Origin: Paratinospora sagittata
Taxonomy: Eukaryota > Streptophyta > Magnoliopsida > Ranunculales > Menispermaceae
NCBI GenBank assembly: GCA_035771175.1
Contig: CM069606.1
Span: 28,167,816-28,231,815 of the forward strand
Direction of reading: 5' to 3'
DNA length: 64,000 bases
Shown: one piece after another, positions 23,701-35,700 of the stretch
How the letters are laid out: the number at the start of each line of letters is the position of its first letter
Position numbering within the stretch: position 1 is the stretch's first letter
Position numbers and translations under genes: made by a program
Notes under the pieces: generated by a model
What the model was told of the DNA's origin: nothing
The model's database searches: none
What the model saw: only the letters and a program-made list of their open reading frames with translations

Positions 23701-26700
23701 AGTATCTGAGGATGCCACTGGGGGGGAATCCTCTCAAGGCATCATTTTGGGAGTCAATGATTAAGATTGTCTCTAAAAGAATTGAAGAATGGGAATGAGG
23801 TTTCTTATCGAAGGGAGGAAGATTAACTCTCTTAAAGGCAGTCCTACAAGCAATCCCTACTTACTATCAGTGGCATCCACCTTCGGGCGTTCAATGAGGA
23901 ACTTTCTGTGGAAGGGGGAGGAAAAATCTTTGGGGTTTCATCCAATCAGATGGGATTTGGTCAAGACTACATTGGTGGAATGGGGGTGGAAGATTTGATA
24001 AGAAAGAACAAGGCATTGGCAGACAAATGGCTATGGCTTTTCTCTAGAGAACCTGATTCTCTGTGGGCAAAAATTATCAAAAGTCGACATGGTTTGCTTG
24101 ATAATGCCAGGGATGCCAGCATTAACCCAAAAGGCACATATAGAAGCCCATGGAAATTCATTTTTTCCATTTACCCCTCATTTCGTATCCACACCAGACT
24201 AAAATTAGGAAATGGGAACCTAATCAAATTTTGGGAAGACCAATGGTTTGGAAATGACTGTTTCAAACACATGTTTCCAACCATCTACAACCTTTCATCC
24301 TTGCACCAAGCTCCAATATCATCATTTACTGAAAATAACAACTTTAGTAATACAGTAAATTGGAACCTTCACCTAAATAGGAACTTATCCCAAAGAGCCT
24401 TAGCTAAGATTGATCGTTTGATTGAATGCTTAAATTTTGTGTTATTATCCGTGGAATATGATAAAGTTTTATGGCTAGGAACCGCAAACAGTTTATTCAC
24501 AACTAATTTCATATGGAAAGCACATGTACCTTCAAAAGTCAAAAGTATGGGTTGGTTATTAGCTCATCAAAAAATCAATTGTGCAGATGTATTACAGAGG
24601 AGACAACCATATCCAAACTGGAACTGGGTGAAGGGACATTGCTGGAATCTGAAGATGGGATTGTCAAGGAAATAACTGATCATTTCCAAAATCTATTGAC
24701 TGATGCGAATTATCAAACATGGGGCATCGATGGTATTAATTGGAACTGCATTGGTGAGGAGCTGAGTTTATGGCTGGAAGCCTGGAAAGACCTTTTGAGG
24801 AAGATGAAATCAAACAGGTTGTATTTAGCTGGGATGGTAAAAAGGCACCTGGTCCAGATGGCTTCACCTTGACCTTTTTTTCTAAAATTCTAGGACCTAA
24901 TAAAGAAGGATCTTCTAAAGGTTATGCATGAGTTTCATAATTCAAGAGTAGTCAACAGGAGCACTAATGAAACATATATAAGCCTAATCCTGAAGAAGCT
25001 CAGTCCTGAAAAGGTTGGAGATTTTAGACCAATCAGCCTAACAATCAGTCTTTACAAATCATTGCAAAAACCCGGGCAAAAAGACTGCAGAAAGTAATCC
25101 ACAACATTGTGGTTGAAACTCAGATGGCATTTGTTCGAAATAGACAAATCACAGATGCTATTCTTATTGCCAATGAAGCTGTGGAGGAGTACAGACAAAA
25201 AGACAAAGATGGATTACTATTGAAGATAGATTTTACCAAGGCTCATGACTTAGTAAGATGGGATTTTCTAGGCTTTGTGATGCAGAGGAAGGGGTTTGGA
25301 AACAAATGGAGACAATGGATAAGAGGGTGCTTAAACACTGTTTCATTCTCAGTCTTTGTTAATGGTAAACCAGGGGTAAATTTGATGGGTCCAAAGGTTT
25401 AAGGCAAGGGCACCCATTATCCCCGTTTCTCTATACACTAGTGGCCGACTCTTTGGATGGGTTAATAAACAAGGCCATGGAGAAAGGGCTGATCAGTGAT
25501 TTTAAGATTGGGGTTGATCATATCCAGTTATCAAACTTACTGTTTGTAGATGATTGCATATTCTTGCTGGATAATGATATGGTAAACTTGGACAATACAA
25601 CGAAGGTGATAAAATTTTTGTTTCATATCTGACCTCAACATCAATTTATCAAAAAGCAAACTTGTGGGTATTAACATAGAGGAGAACTAGGTCAATGGTT
25701 TGACATCAGATATTGGGTGTTTTGTGAATCAGTGGCCAATCAAGTATCTGAGGATGCCACTGGGGGGGAATCCTCTCAAGGCATCATTTTGGGAGTCAAT
25801 GATTAAGATTGTCTCTAAAAGAATTGAAGAATGGGAATGAGGTTTCTTATCGAAGGGAGGAAGATTAACTCTCTTAAAGGCAGTCCTACAAGCAATCCCT
25901 ACTTACTATCAGTGGCATCCACCTTCGGGCGTTCAATGAGGAACTTTCTGTGGAAGGGGGAGGAAAAATCTTTGGGGTTTCATCCAATCAGATGGGATTT
26001 GGTCAAGACTACATTGGTGGAATGGGGGTGGAAGATTTGATAAGAAAGAACAAGGCATTGGCAGACAAATGGCTATGGCTTTTCTCTAGAGAACCTGATT
26101 CTCTCATGGCCTTATCTCCAAACTGGTGTTGCATGTGCAGGAACAATGAAGAATCTGTTAAGCACATGTTTTGGGAATGTGACTTTGTGAGGAGGCTTTG
26201 GTCTAGATGGACTGGGCATTCACTAGCTTTCTCCAACCAAATGTTGAAGATCCCTTTTGTTTCCCCAACAATCAAGGTCTAAAAGGAGAATTAAAGAATT
26301 ACTAGAGAATTTTGGTTTAAGCTGTTGTTTGGTGTGTTTGGAAAGAAAGAAACTCAACAATTTTTTATGATGTAATGAGTAGTACAGATTAAGTTTGGGA
26401 GAACTCGGTTTTTGTTTTGCTCTCTGGACTAGTTTCTGTTAAGTTATCCAAGGAATATGGTTTTAGTGACTGGTGTAGAAATTGGCTGGACATTTTGGAA
26501 ACTTTGTAATTTTTGTATCTTGTTTTCAGGTGATAACTTATCCCCTGAAAACATTTTAATGTTGTACTCACAGCAAAATTATATATAATATAAATATATG
26601 TTTCCTGTCAAAAAAAATAAAATAAAAAAATTTCCACATTCTCTTAAGTCTTTCCATAGCATCATCTTCCTTAATGGTCCTAATATTATGTCCTTTTTTA

Positions 26701-29700
26701 TTTTCCCTACTTTTATGCATCTTTTGACCTTCTTGTCGTAGCTTTACTATTTAAATCATTGTTTATGTCGCATTCGGTATCTCCCATAATTTTCTTTGCT
26801 TCCAAGTAGGAACCAATATTTTTCTAGTTTTTCAGCTATCCTCAATCTTTAGTGACTAGGAAGAGTGAAATATTGGGCAATAATGATCAAAATATAGGGA
26901 GAGGAAGATTAAAACATAAAGTAAATGGATTTAGATAATAAAAAAGGATTAGATCCTTGTAATATAGTTATAGATGTTGCCCTTGATCAAGGATCGAAAA
27001 TTCGATTTCGACTTGACTTCGGACACTTGAAAATTAGAATGAATTTGTAGAAGTTTAATTCGACATGAAGAATTTTTGTAAAAATTCGCTAAATTGGAGA
27101 AGTTTAGAGAATTTTTGCATATATGCTTAAATATCTAGATTTACTGTAGTATCTAAGAACTAATATAAATAGACACTTTTAATACATAAAAATATCAATA
27201 AGTGACCTAACAAAATCAATCTTGTTAAGTGGGTTGATGAATTTGAAATGGTGGGTTTTAGTCTTAATTCCTTTTCTTTGTTTTGATATTTAATTTTGTG
27301 GTGGCTTGCTTCTCGACCATATACTTTGCTAGTTTGAATTGCACCATGCTTAATTTATTAGTTTATTATTTAAATGCATTGTTTTTTAATCTTGTTTTAT
27401 AAGAGTTAACTAAAAAAAGATGACTTTGAGAACTCTTTTAATTTATTTTAAAGTTTTTATTTTATTTTAACTTTATTTATTTATTTGCTTCTTTTCTTCT
27501 CTTTTTTGTAAAACATATCTCATAAACTACATAATTTGTTAGCTTGTTAAATTATTTTTAAAAATTTATATTGCTATGTTGGTTGATGAAGTTGAAAATA
27601 GTACATAATTATTGGTATTTCTTTGTTTTCTATTTATGAAATAACATTTTTTTTACTTCTCTGTCGAATTTCATCGAATTTTTTTTTCAATTTTTGCATT
27701 TTTGAATTGAAAAACAAAAAAAATTTATCGAATTTCTCGAATTTTATTGAAATTATTTCTGCAAATTTTTGTATTTTTTATTTTACATCCACTTCGCACT
27801 TCGGTGATAAAAAAAAGGGGGAAAAATTCGTGGAAGTTCGCCAAATTTCGGGGAATTTTTTAACCATGCCCTTGATAGAGTGGAGTGGAAGAAGCAAATT
27901 CATGTTACTGACCCCATGTAGTTGGGAAAAACTTTGTTGATCTGAGTTGAGTGGCGTCATCCCATTTTTATGGACATCTTATATTTTCCCTCATCTGTGA
28001 TGTTATCTATCTTCTTTCTTTGAATCCATCCTTAAAATCTCATACACTAATTATCTTCTTCCGATATGAGTTTCTTAGTTGTTCCTTAAATGTTGTCTTA
28101 ATTTTTTTTTTTATTTTCCTCTCCTAATGGACCATGTTGGTGGTAAAGTTATCCTTTCCTGTTAAAATGTAGAAGTGAATAACTAATCAACTTTTCATGT
28201 TAGACTCGTTATTCTCTTCCATTAGTACATATCTTTGTTTGGATTTACATCATTATTATTTTGTATATCTTTCACCTATGTAGAAGCCATTGGTTTCCTT
28301 CGGTTTAAACTCTCTCTACTTAACAAGTTTTGTTGATATTTTTAAACCTTAATTGCTTTTAAACCTTCTATTGACTATGGACTTTTTCCCTATTAAGATT
28401 CCCAAAATAATCTTGATACCCATGTCTGGCAATCTACAGACTATCTTATTTATTTCCACACAACAATCAAACAGCACAACAATGTCATATTTAGAGGATT
28501 CTCTAGCCAGGCCTCATCCAGGTTCAGGTACAACATGTCTATACTACTTATCAACTCTAGAGCATGCTTTAGCTTGAACTAGACCAAGTGAAGATCATAA
28601 TTCATGCATGGAGTTGGCCAAGGTTTAAATCCACAACAAACTAATGCATCCATCCTTGCTTGTGCTTGCAATGCAGTTGACAGAATACTACTTGTGAGTT
28701 ATGTATTATATGGACATGCATCAAAGGATGAGGTGCCCAATAACTAGCCATAGGAGTTTCATATGGTGATTACTAATTTAATCTTAAATATGTGGCTAAT
28801 CGGATCTTGATTTAGTTTTTTTTTAAGCTTTTGATACATGTTTCTAAAGATTTTAGCCCTTTCTACTGATTTAATATAATGTTTTCAAGGTTGTGTTATT
28901 ACTTCTTTAGTGTGGAAAACATCAAAAGGTACTTGAATTATGTTGTTGGAGCATCTATAATTTTAGAAGTTGCATACAATGAGTGAGTTGATGCTTCCTA
29001 AGAGCATGTTAATTTGTTATAACCTAAGCCCTCAATAGGGTGCATGTCTATGGTTTTTGACATATATAATTCTCATGTAGAGCTTCTGCAAGTCATGCAA
29101 AGGAGACCGTGTTGTGAGAGGATCAAAGACAATTAAAATAGATGTTATGCCAGGTATGTCAATTATATCTTTAGGTGTGTGGCTTGTTTCATAATTTAGT
29201 TTACCTTTATTCTCTTTGGTGCTATATCCCTCTTAAATCTCTATAGTTCTTGGCTTACTTGTTGGTATCTTCCCTTAAAAAAGTTTTTCTTTTTAGAAAG
29301 TTTTCCCCTCATCAAAGGCAAATGTATAGAGAGCTATTTTTGTTTTATTATGTTTATCATTTTGATGTCTACAGCTGACGAAGTTTAGTAACACCAACTG
29401 TTTTTTTTTTTTTTTTAACTCTGATTCTTCCTATTTATGCATTTCTCATCTATTTAGTGTTTGAGTAGATGTAAAAGTAATTAAGATAAATTTTAAGCAT
29501 AACATGTAGCTTGCTTGTACGTAATATCTGAAGGTTTTTTCATGTTTACATTTGATGGCATGTTCTAATTCCCATTTAGAGTAAGATTAAATTGTTTCGC
29601 TTACAATAATTTTTGTAGCTAAATGTGGTGAAGAGAATTTTGCCTAGAAAACGAAGGGTTGTCAATGGAGAATTTTGGTGCTTGGAACAAGGCGTTGATT

Positions 29701-32700
29701 GATATATTGGTTGATGAAGTTGAAAATAATACCCAATTATTCTTATTTCTTTGTTTTCTAGTGATGAAATAATATTTGTTTACTTCTCTGTCGAATTTTG
29801 TCAATTTTTTTGTCAATTTTTTGCATTTTTGAATTGAAAAATAGAATTTTTATCGAAGTTTATCTAATTATTTGGGCGAATTTTTGCATTTTTTATTTTA
29901 CATCCACTTCGCACTTTGGTGGTTAATAAAAAGGGAAAAAATTCATGGAAGTTCACAGAATTTCGAGGAATTTTTGAACCATGTAGGACACCAATTGGGA
30001 TGGTAGCTTGATCTCCATTGCCACTTATAGGAGCCCATAAAAATCCATCCACGCACTCTAACCCATGTTGCCTAGCTTGGTAGTAACAGGGTACACATCT
30101 AGTTTTGGGAAGATGTATGGCTTGGAACAAGTGGTTTCATGGCCTTATTACCCAATCAATATTGGCTATCATACAGGCAAAATGAAGCAATTAAAGCCTT
30201 TTGTGAGGTTCCCGAAGCCAAATGAAGGGAGAGGATTGATTTGGAACCTATTCCTAAGCAGGGATGTGTTGGAGAGAGTGGCTAATAAGGTAGCCTCCTT
30301 ACTTGAATGTCTTGAGGGATGCCACATATTGAGGGGAGGGCGAGGGACAAAACTATATGGACCATTCACACATTAGGGGCCATCACTTCACATTCCCTAT
30401 TTGAATTCCTTACATTGCGGCTACCTACGACCGATTTCCCACACACACACTTGCAAAACTTGCATACCATCTAAAGTCAAAATCCTAGGGTACGTCTAAC
30501 ACAGGGGAACTAAATTGCAGTGACATGCTGCAGTGTAGGTAACAATATTACACCATTTCTCCTAACTGGTGTTGCTTATGTAAGAGAGACAACGAATCAA
30601 ACAATCACATTTTCTTGGAATGCAAACTCACCAAGAAAGTATGGAGGAGATGGAAAACATACCTGCAATGGCTTGTGCTACCAATTGAGATGTGCTTATG
30701 GGCCTTTCCAGAGGATGGATTCTTTCCGACAAAAATGAAGTACTATTGGAGAGTGGTAACTTTTGTTGTAGTTTGGGTGATTTGGAAGGAGAGGAATGAG
30801 AGGAATTTTGATGTAGGAGGGTGTAGCGAATTTTATTTTAAATTTGAAAATTCAAAATTTTCCCTCAAGTGAATGGGTTGCACAAGTAGTAAAGAGTGAG
30901 AAAGAGCATCGTTCCCACGAGGATTAGTTACTAATTATTGAAATTGGTCTAATCTAGTTATATTTGAAAAATAAAAAGTTGCAACTAACTTGCAAACAAA
31001 ATTAAATCTAAGAAACAAAAAATTCAAAATTAATGCGGTGAATGCTGCAAAAGTATTTGAAAATAAGAATGAAGACTTTGGATTGGAATTTGAGACCTTA
31101 AAAACACTAGGGCTATGATTTCACTTGTTATTATGCATGAATTTTCAATTTTATGATAATTGATATATTTATCCTAATTGAAAGTCGAATCGCCCTAATA
31201 CATTTAATACTCTCTCGAGTAAATATTAAAAGTCTTTCTAAATGTCAATTTCCTATCTTTGGATGAAAATTAGAACATTTAGAAAGTCATTAAGTTCAAT
31301 GACAATTCATCGAGACCACATAGACCATATAGGTATATCTCTATCATATACTAATTCTATGGTTTGCATTTCATCAAACATATAGCGTACGTCACCTCTT
31401 GGTCCTTAGCATACTAATTTAAAGTCAAATGAATGTTGATCAAGCATTTATAAGCATTAAATACTAAAATGCAAACTCAATTAAAGAAGCAAATACAATC
31501 AATTCATCAATTCAATCAAAAACTCTTGCAATCTCTCACAAGCTATATCATGCCCTAGTTAAGAAATTCCGTGCATACTTGGATATGAAATGAAAGATAT
31601 CTAACATGTTCATTGTTTAAGAAACGCAAATGGGATGGAAAAAAAGAAGAAAATGCTCCCAATTGGCGTTGGTTTTCAGCTCAAAATCAAATCAGCTCAC
31701 GGCTTCCTTGGTTCCAATGCCAAGACCAAATAGCTCCCTAATTGCTGCAACTTTCCACCCTTCATTACCCTCAAATTGCAGCCACGTATTACTTTCTGTA
31801 ATCCATGGTTTTCAGCTCAACTCCTTCTCCAAAACAATGTAAAACCACTAGCTGCAATTACAAAGGGAATCAATCACTTATGCTCAAATCACCAAACACA
31901 TTGCTCATAAAATTCAGCTCACAACCATGACTTGCTGATGCTTCTTTTCCAACCAAAAACCAAGCCAACAAAGCAGCAAATAACTGTCCAAACTCACCTC
32001 AATCACTGTCCAAACTGCTCATGAAATTCTGCTCATAAGTGACGCCACTTTTCAGCTTGAACACCGTTCAAATTCAAACCAAAAGGAATGCAGCAGCAAT
32101 GTCTTTAAAGTGATGTTTTATAGCATTCAAAGGCAGCTCATATCCACTAAAAACAATCAAGATGGAGACCCTTTAGCTAAGTTACAGCAGCCTCTTCAAA
32201 TTGGCTCACTTTGGCCCCACCAAAATGCCACCACCACCTTATGTTTCTTCCCAATTTGAGTATGACAGCAGCAGCTTGCAAATGCCTCCACTGCATTATG
32301 GGTTAGTGTGATCAAATTAGTTAAGGGTTTATAGGTTTAGTGAGTGATTGCAAGGGTGCATTCCAATACTGGACTATTTGTAACGTGCTTAGGGGAACAA
32401 CTTGTCCTTGCTGAGCTATTTGTAACTAAGCTTACCTCTATTAATGAACATAGTTACCATTTCATGTCAAAAAAATTTGTAGCCAAGAAAATTTTTGTAA
32501 TGCTACTTTAGGCTGTAACGCAAAACTCTAATTCTTCAATACTATTTTGGCTTGTTAATCTATCTTTATTTCCCCCATTGTTAAGAGATGTTTTTCTTCT
32601 ATAATGTAGTACATAAAGCTTGAATCAAGTTTCCTAAAACGTTTCTAGTTTAGTAGAGTTGTTATTTAAATCATAGTTCTAGAAAGTTTCTACTACATTC

Positions 32701-35700
32701 GTAGATAATCCTGCTTTTATTATTTAAGCTATAAAAGGAAGTGTTCATATGTGATATGCCTGTGACAAAGAGGGGTCACAAAAAGTCTGAATTTTTATTA
32801 TTAATATTAGAAAGCAACTTTTCAAAATTTGAAATATAATGGATTGTATTTGGGAAAATGTGAAGTTTTTATTATGTTTTAGGTAGGGGCTTTTGACATG
32901 ATTACCCTTCAAAAATAAAATAATTTCACAAATGCCATCCAAACATAAATATTGACCCTTTTGCCCTACTTTACTGTTCATAGCACAGTCAGCGCGCCAA
33001 ACAAGCGCCACGTGGGTACGGAGGTGGCATTTTTCAAGGAAGGCGTCTTTTCAAAAGACGCCTTCCCTGCATAATTTTTTTTTTTTAAGTGAAGGGAAGA
33101 CGTCTTTTCAAAAGACGCCTTACCTTCAAACCCTTGATGCAGATATAATCTCACAAACTGCTTTTGGAAGCAATTATGAGGAGGGAAATCACATTTTCAA
33201 GCTGCAAGAAGAACAAATGCACGTGTCTACATTCCTGGATTCAGGTGAAGTTTAGCCACTAGCATAGGATTTTTTTTCTTTTTTTTTGTCATGAAGTTTT
33301 ACATTTATAGGTGAATTTAACTCTGAAATTTTTTCCTGCTATACAAAGATTTGTGCCGACAAAGAAGAACAGAATGAGATGGAGATTGGAGAAGGAAACC
33401 CACGAATCGCTGAAGAGATTAATCAAGATAAAGAGAGAAACAACTGAAAATTCTAGGAAACAACTGAAGGGATCCAATCTGGTGCTACTTGGAAATCCTC
33501 CGGTCTTAATTGGAGGTGTGACCTTAACTCAGTTGGTGGACCAATAAATGCAAGGGTTGTAGCAGAAAACACACTGAAAAATGCAGATGGGAAGATTGAT
33601 GAAATGGGTATTGATTGAAGATGATTTTGAGAGCTCGGATGTATGATCACAAAAATACCAATCGAAATAGATTTTCAGGGAGAATTGGAAGAGGAATTAT
33701 GAAGAAATCATACGAGAATTCTCCGTCCTCGAAGACGCCTTTCTTTTATTTAAAAAAAAAAAAATTGAAGGGAAGGCGCCTTTTGAAAAGACGCCTTCCC
33801 TTCACTTTAAAAAAAAAAAAATTAAAAGGGAAGGCGTCTTTTCAAAAGGCGCCTTCCCTTCACTTTAAAAAAAAAAAATTATGCAAGAAAGACGTCTTTT
33901 GAAAAGACGCCTTCCTTGAAAAATGCCACCTCCGCGCCCACGTGGCGCTTGTTTGGCGCGCTGACTATGCTATGAACAGTAAAGTAGGGCAAATGGGTCA
34001 ATATTTGTGTTTGGATGACATTTGTGAAATTATTTTATTTTTGAAGGGTAATCATGTCAAAAGTCCTTTTAGGTAGCTTAGAAAAGTTATCTTAAGTATT
34101 TTAGAAAATTTCTGAATTGTTTTAATAGAGTTATCTATATACGGAGCTTCAACTACAAGTTATAGAATATCATCTTCTTCCAATCCCCCAGTCAGTTTTT
34201 TAGCTCTTTGTTTCTTATTTTTGTTTACATGCTTGGGCTATCTTAGTGGTATTAGAGCCTCATTCGAGAGCCCGCCATTTTTATCATGGCTGAAGATCAT
34301 CAATCTTGCTCAAAGAATTATCATTTGCATCAAAGCTTCTTGGAATTCGAGGATCATTTTGCTCACAATGATTCAAGGCATTGTTATCTACATTATTGGC
34401 AAACTGATGACTAGATTTGAGGCCAATAATTATTAATAATTAAGACTTTTTTTGTTAGGAAATTAAAAAGTATTTTTAGACTTTATTTTGTTAGGAAATG
34501 AGATAGTTTTAGACTTTATTTTTTAGGAAATTAGGAAGTAGTTTTATTTTGGGAGTTGTTTGTAAAGTCCAATTGCATATTGGAAAATAGAAAGTTGTTT
34601 AGAAGTTGTCTTGTTTTAGTAGTTATTGATTCCGTTTACATAGGGATGTAGTTGTTCTACAATTACAATTAGAGGCTAGTTGTATTACAAGTACAATTAG
34701 AGGGTTATTTGATGTTGTATATAGGGCATAGGTGTAGAGAAATATTCATTCCATGTTCATTATTCTTAAAGTTCAGTTTATTGACTAGAAATAATAGAAA
34801 TTATTTCTTGTTTTATTGTGGGATTTTGTGTGCTATTCTTTTCCTTGAGATTACACTACATCATAAACATTGTGGCAAGAAGGAGAATATTTTGCCAGAC
34901 CATAGGAAGCCAATTTACCAAGTTTTAACCCTTAAACAATCATCCCAATTCTTTCATCATGCTACCCTACTTTCACAGCACCATCCTGCAACATAGCTTC
35001 TAACCTCCATAATCCCTTGTACAACATTCCCATATTTTCCCCATAACAGAACAACCCCTTATACAACATTACCTCATCTTTCGCCATAACTCCACAACCC
35101 TATATGCTCTAATTCAGTCCCTTTACAACCTAGGACACATGTTCAAAACCCCCATATCCATCTCCATTATAATAATAACCCCTTCTGGAAATTTTCATTT
35201 TCTGGATAAGATTAATCCATATTTTAACTCCTCAACTCACCAAAAATACCTCTTATGAAGTTGATTTTCAGCTTTTCCCCATCTACATTCAATATTCCAC
35301 CTTTTTGAGGCCAACAAACCTGTCATGATAATGTCCTAATTGATTTGAAGAAATTGAATACTTCTTCGTACCACACACTCTCCTCACCATTGACAGCAAG
35401 GCAATAGTTTTCAACCTATTGACTATCAAATCAAAGAGAATATTTCACAATTCAGTGCCTTGCTACACTTCAAGGGTTTTCTTGATTGGTTACCTACAAT
35501 GCAGAAATTTTCCCAAAATATGGGCATTCCTGAAGGGAAACAAGTGAAGCTTGCTGCATTCAAGATCATAGGTGCAACCTCTTGCTGTTGGGATCATTTG
35601 CAAAGGGATAGACTTCTCAAAGGCCTCCACTCTGCTTTTAGTGTGAAGAATATTTTCCTTATGAAGATGAAGTTTTTTTCCTTCAACCAAACTTGATGAG

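Larger units (their letters stand above)
20575..26617 (+). mobile_element. LINE-D: longest L1-type retrotransposon in the window
   Basis: The order is: ORF1-like tail (20575-21145), endonuclease start [18 protein letters not shown] at about 21190, a 257-bp solo LTR at 21445-21701, endonuclease rest (21720-22170), linker, RT, thumb, and then an internal tandem copy of the linker-RT-thumb block. The zf-RVT region ([19 protein letters not shown]) follows at about 26125, then the C-terminus at about 26507. The tail TTTCCTGTCAAAAAAA is at 26601-26617. It lies in DnaJ intron 4, in the same sense as the gene and head to head with LINE-C. Many frame breaks make it inactive. Confidence 0.88.
29640..32475 (+). 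mobile_element. LINE-E: 3' part of an L1-type element, twice interrupted
   Basis: Pieces in order: [13 protein letters not shown] (29668-29700), a MITE fragment (29701-29988), then ATYRSP-like text, [22 protein letters not shown] and the zf-RVT region [22 protein letters not shown] (about 30570), [12 protein letters not shown] (30775-30810). Next comes a 1.45-kb foreign insert (30820-32290). The LINE resumes [13 protein letters not shown] at about 32290 and ends TTTCATGTCAAAAAAA (32460-32475). It lies in DnaJ intron 5. Confidence 0.8.
32887..34066 (+). mobile_element. Pack-MULE (1,180 bp) with captured P450 fragment
   Basis: Long terminal inverted repeats of about 180 bp start GGGCTTTTGACATGATTACC and end GGTAATCATGTCAAAAGTCC. 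A 10-bp target duplication TTTTAGGTAG flanks it (32877-32886 and 34067-34076), as usual for Mutator-like elements. Inside each terminal repeat are palindromic units AAGGCGTCTTTTCAAAAGAC. Between them lies plant gene sequence (P450, 33133-33480), making it a Pack-MULE. It has no transposase. Confidence 0.88.

Noticed and set aside
28353..28577. 74-codon plus-strand frame
   Set aside because: No family resemblance; similar length frames are expected by chance in this amount of sequence.
33615..33902. Lys-rich frame of 95 codons in the Pack-MULE
   Set aside because: It reads through poly-A spacers and the palindromic terminal repeat, giving repeated KKKKLKG text. It is not a gene.
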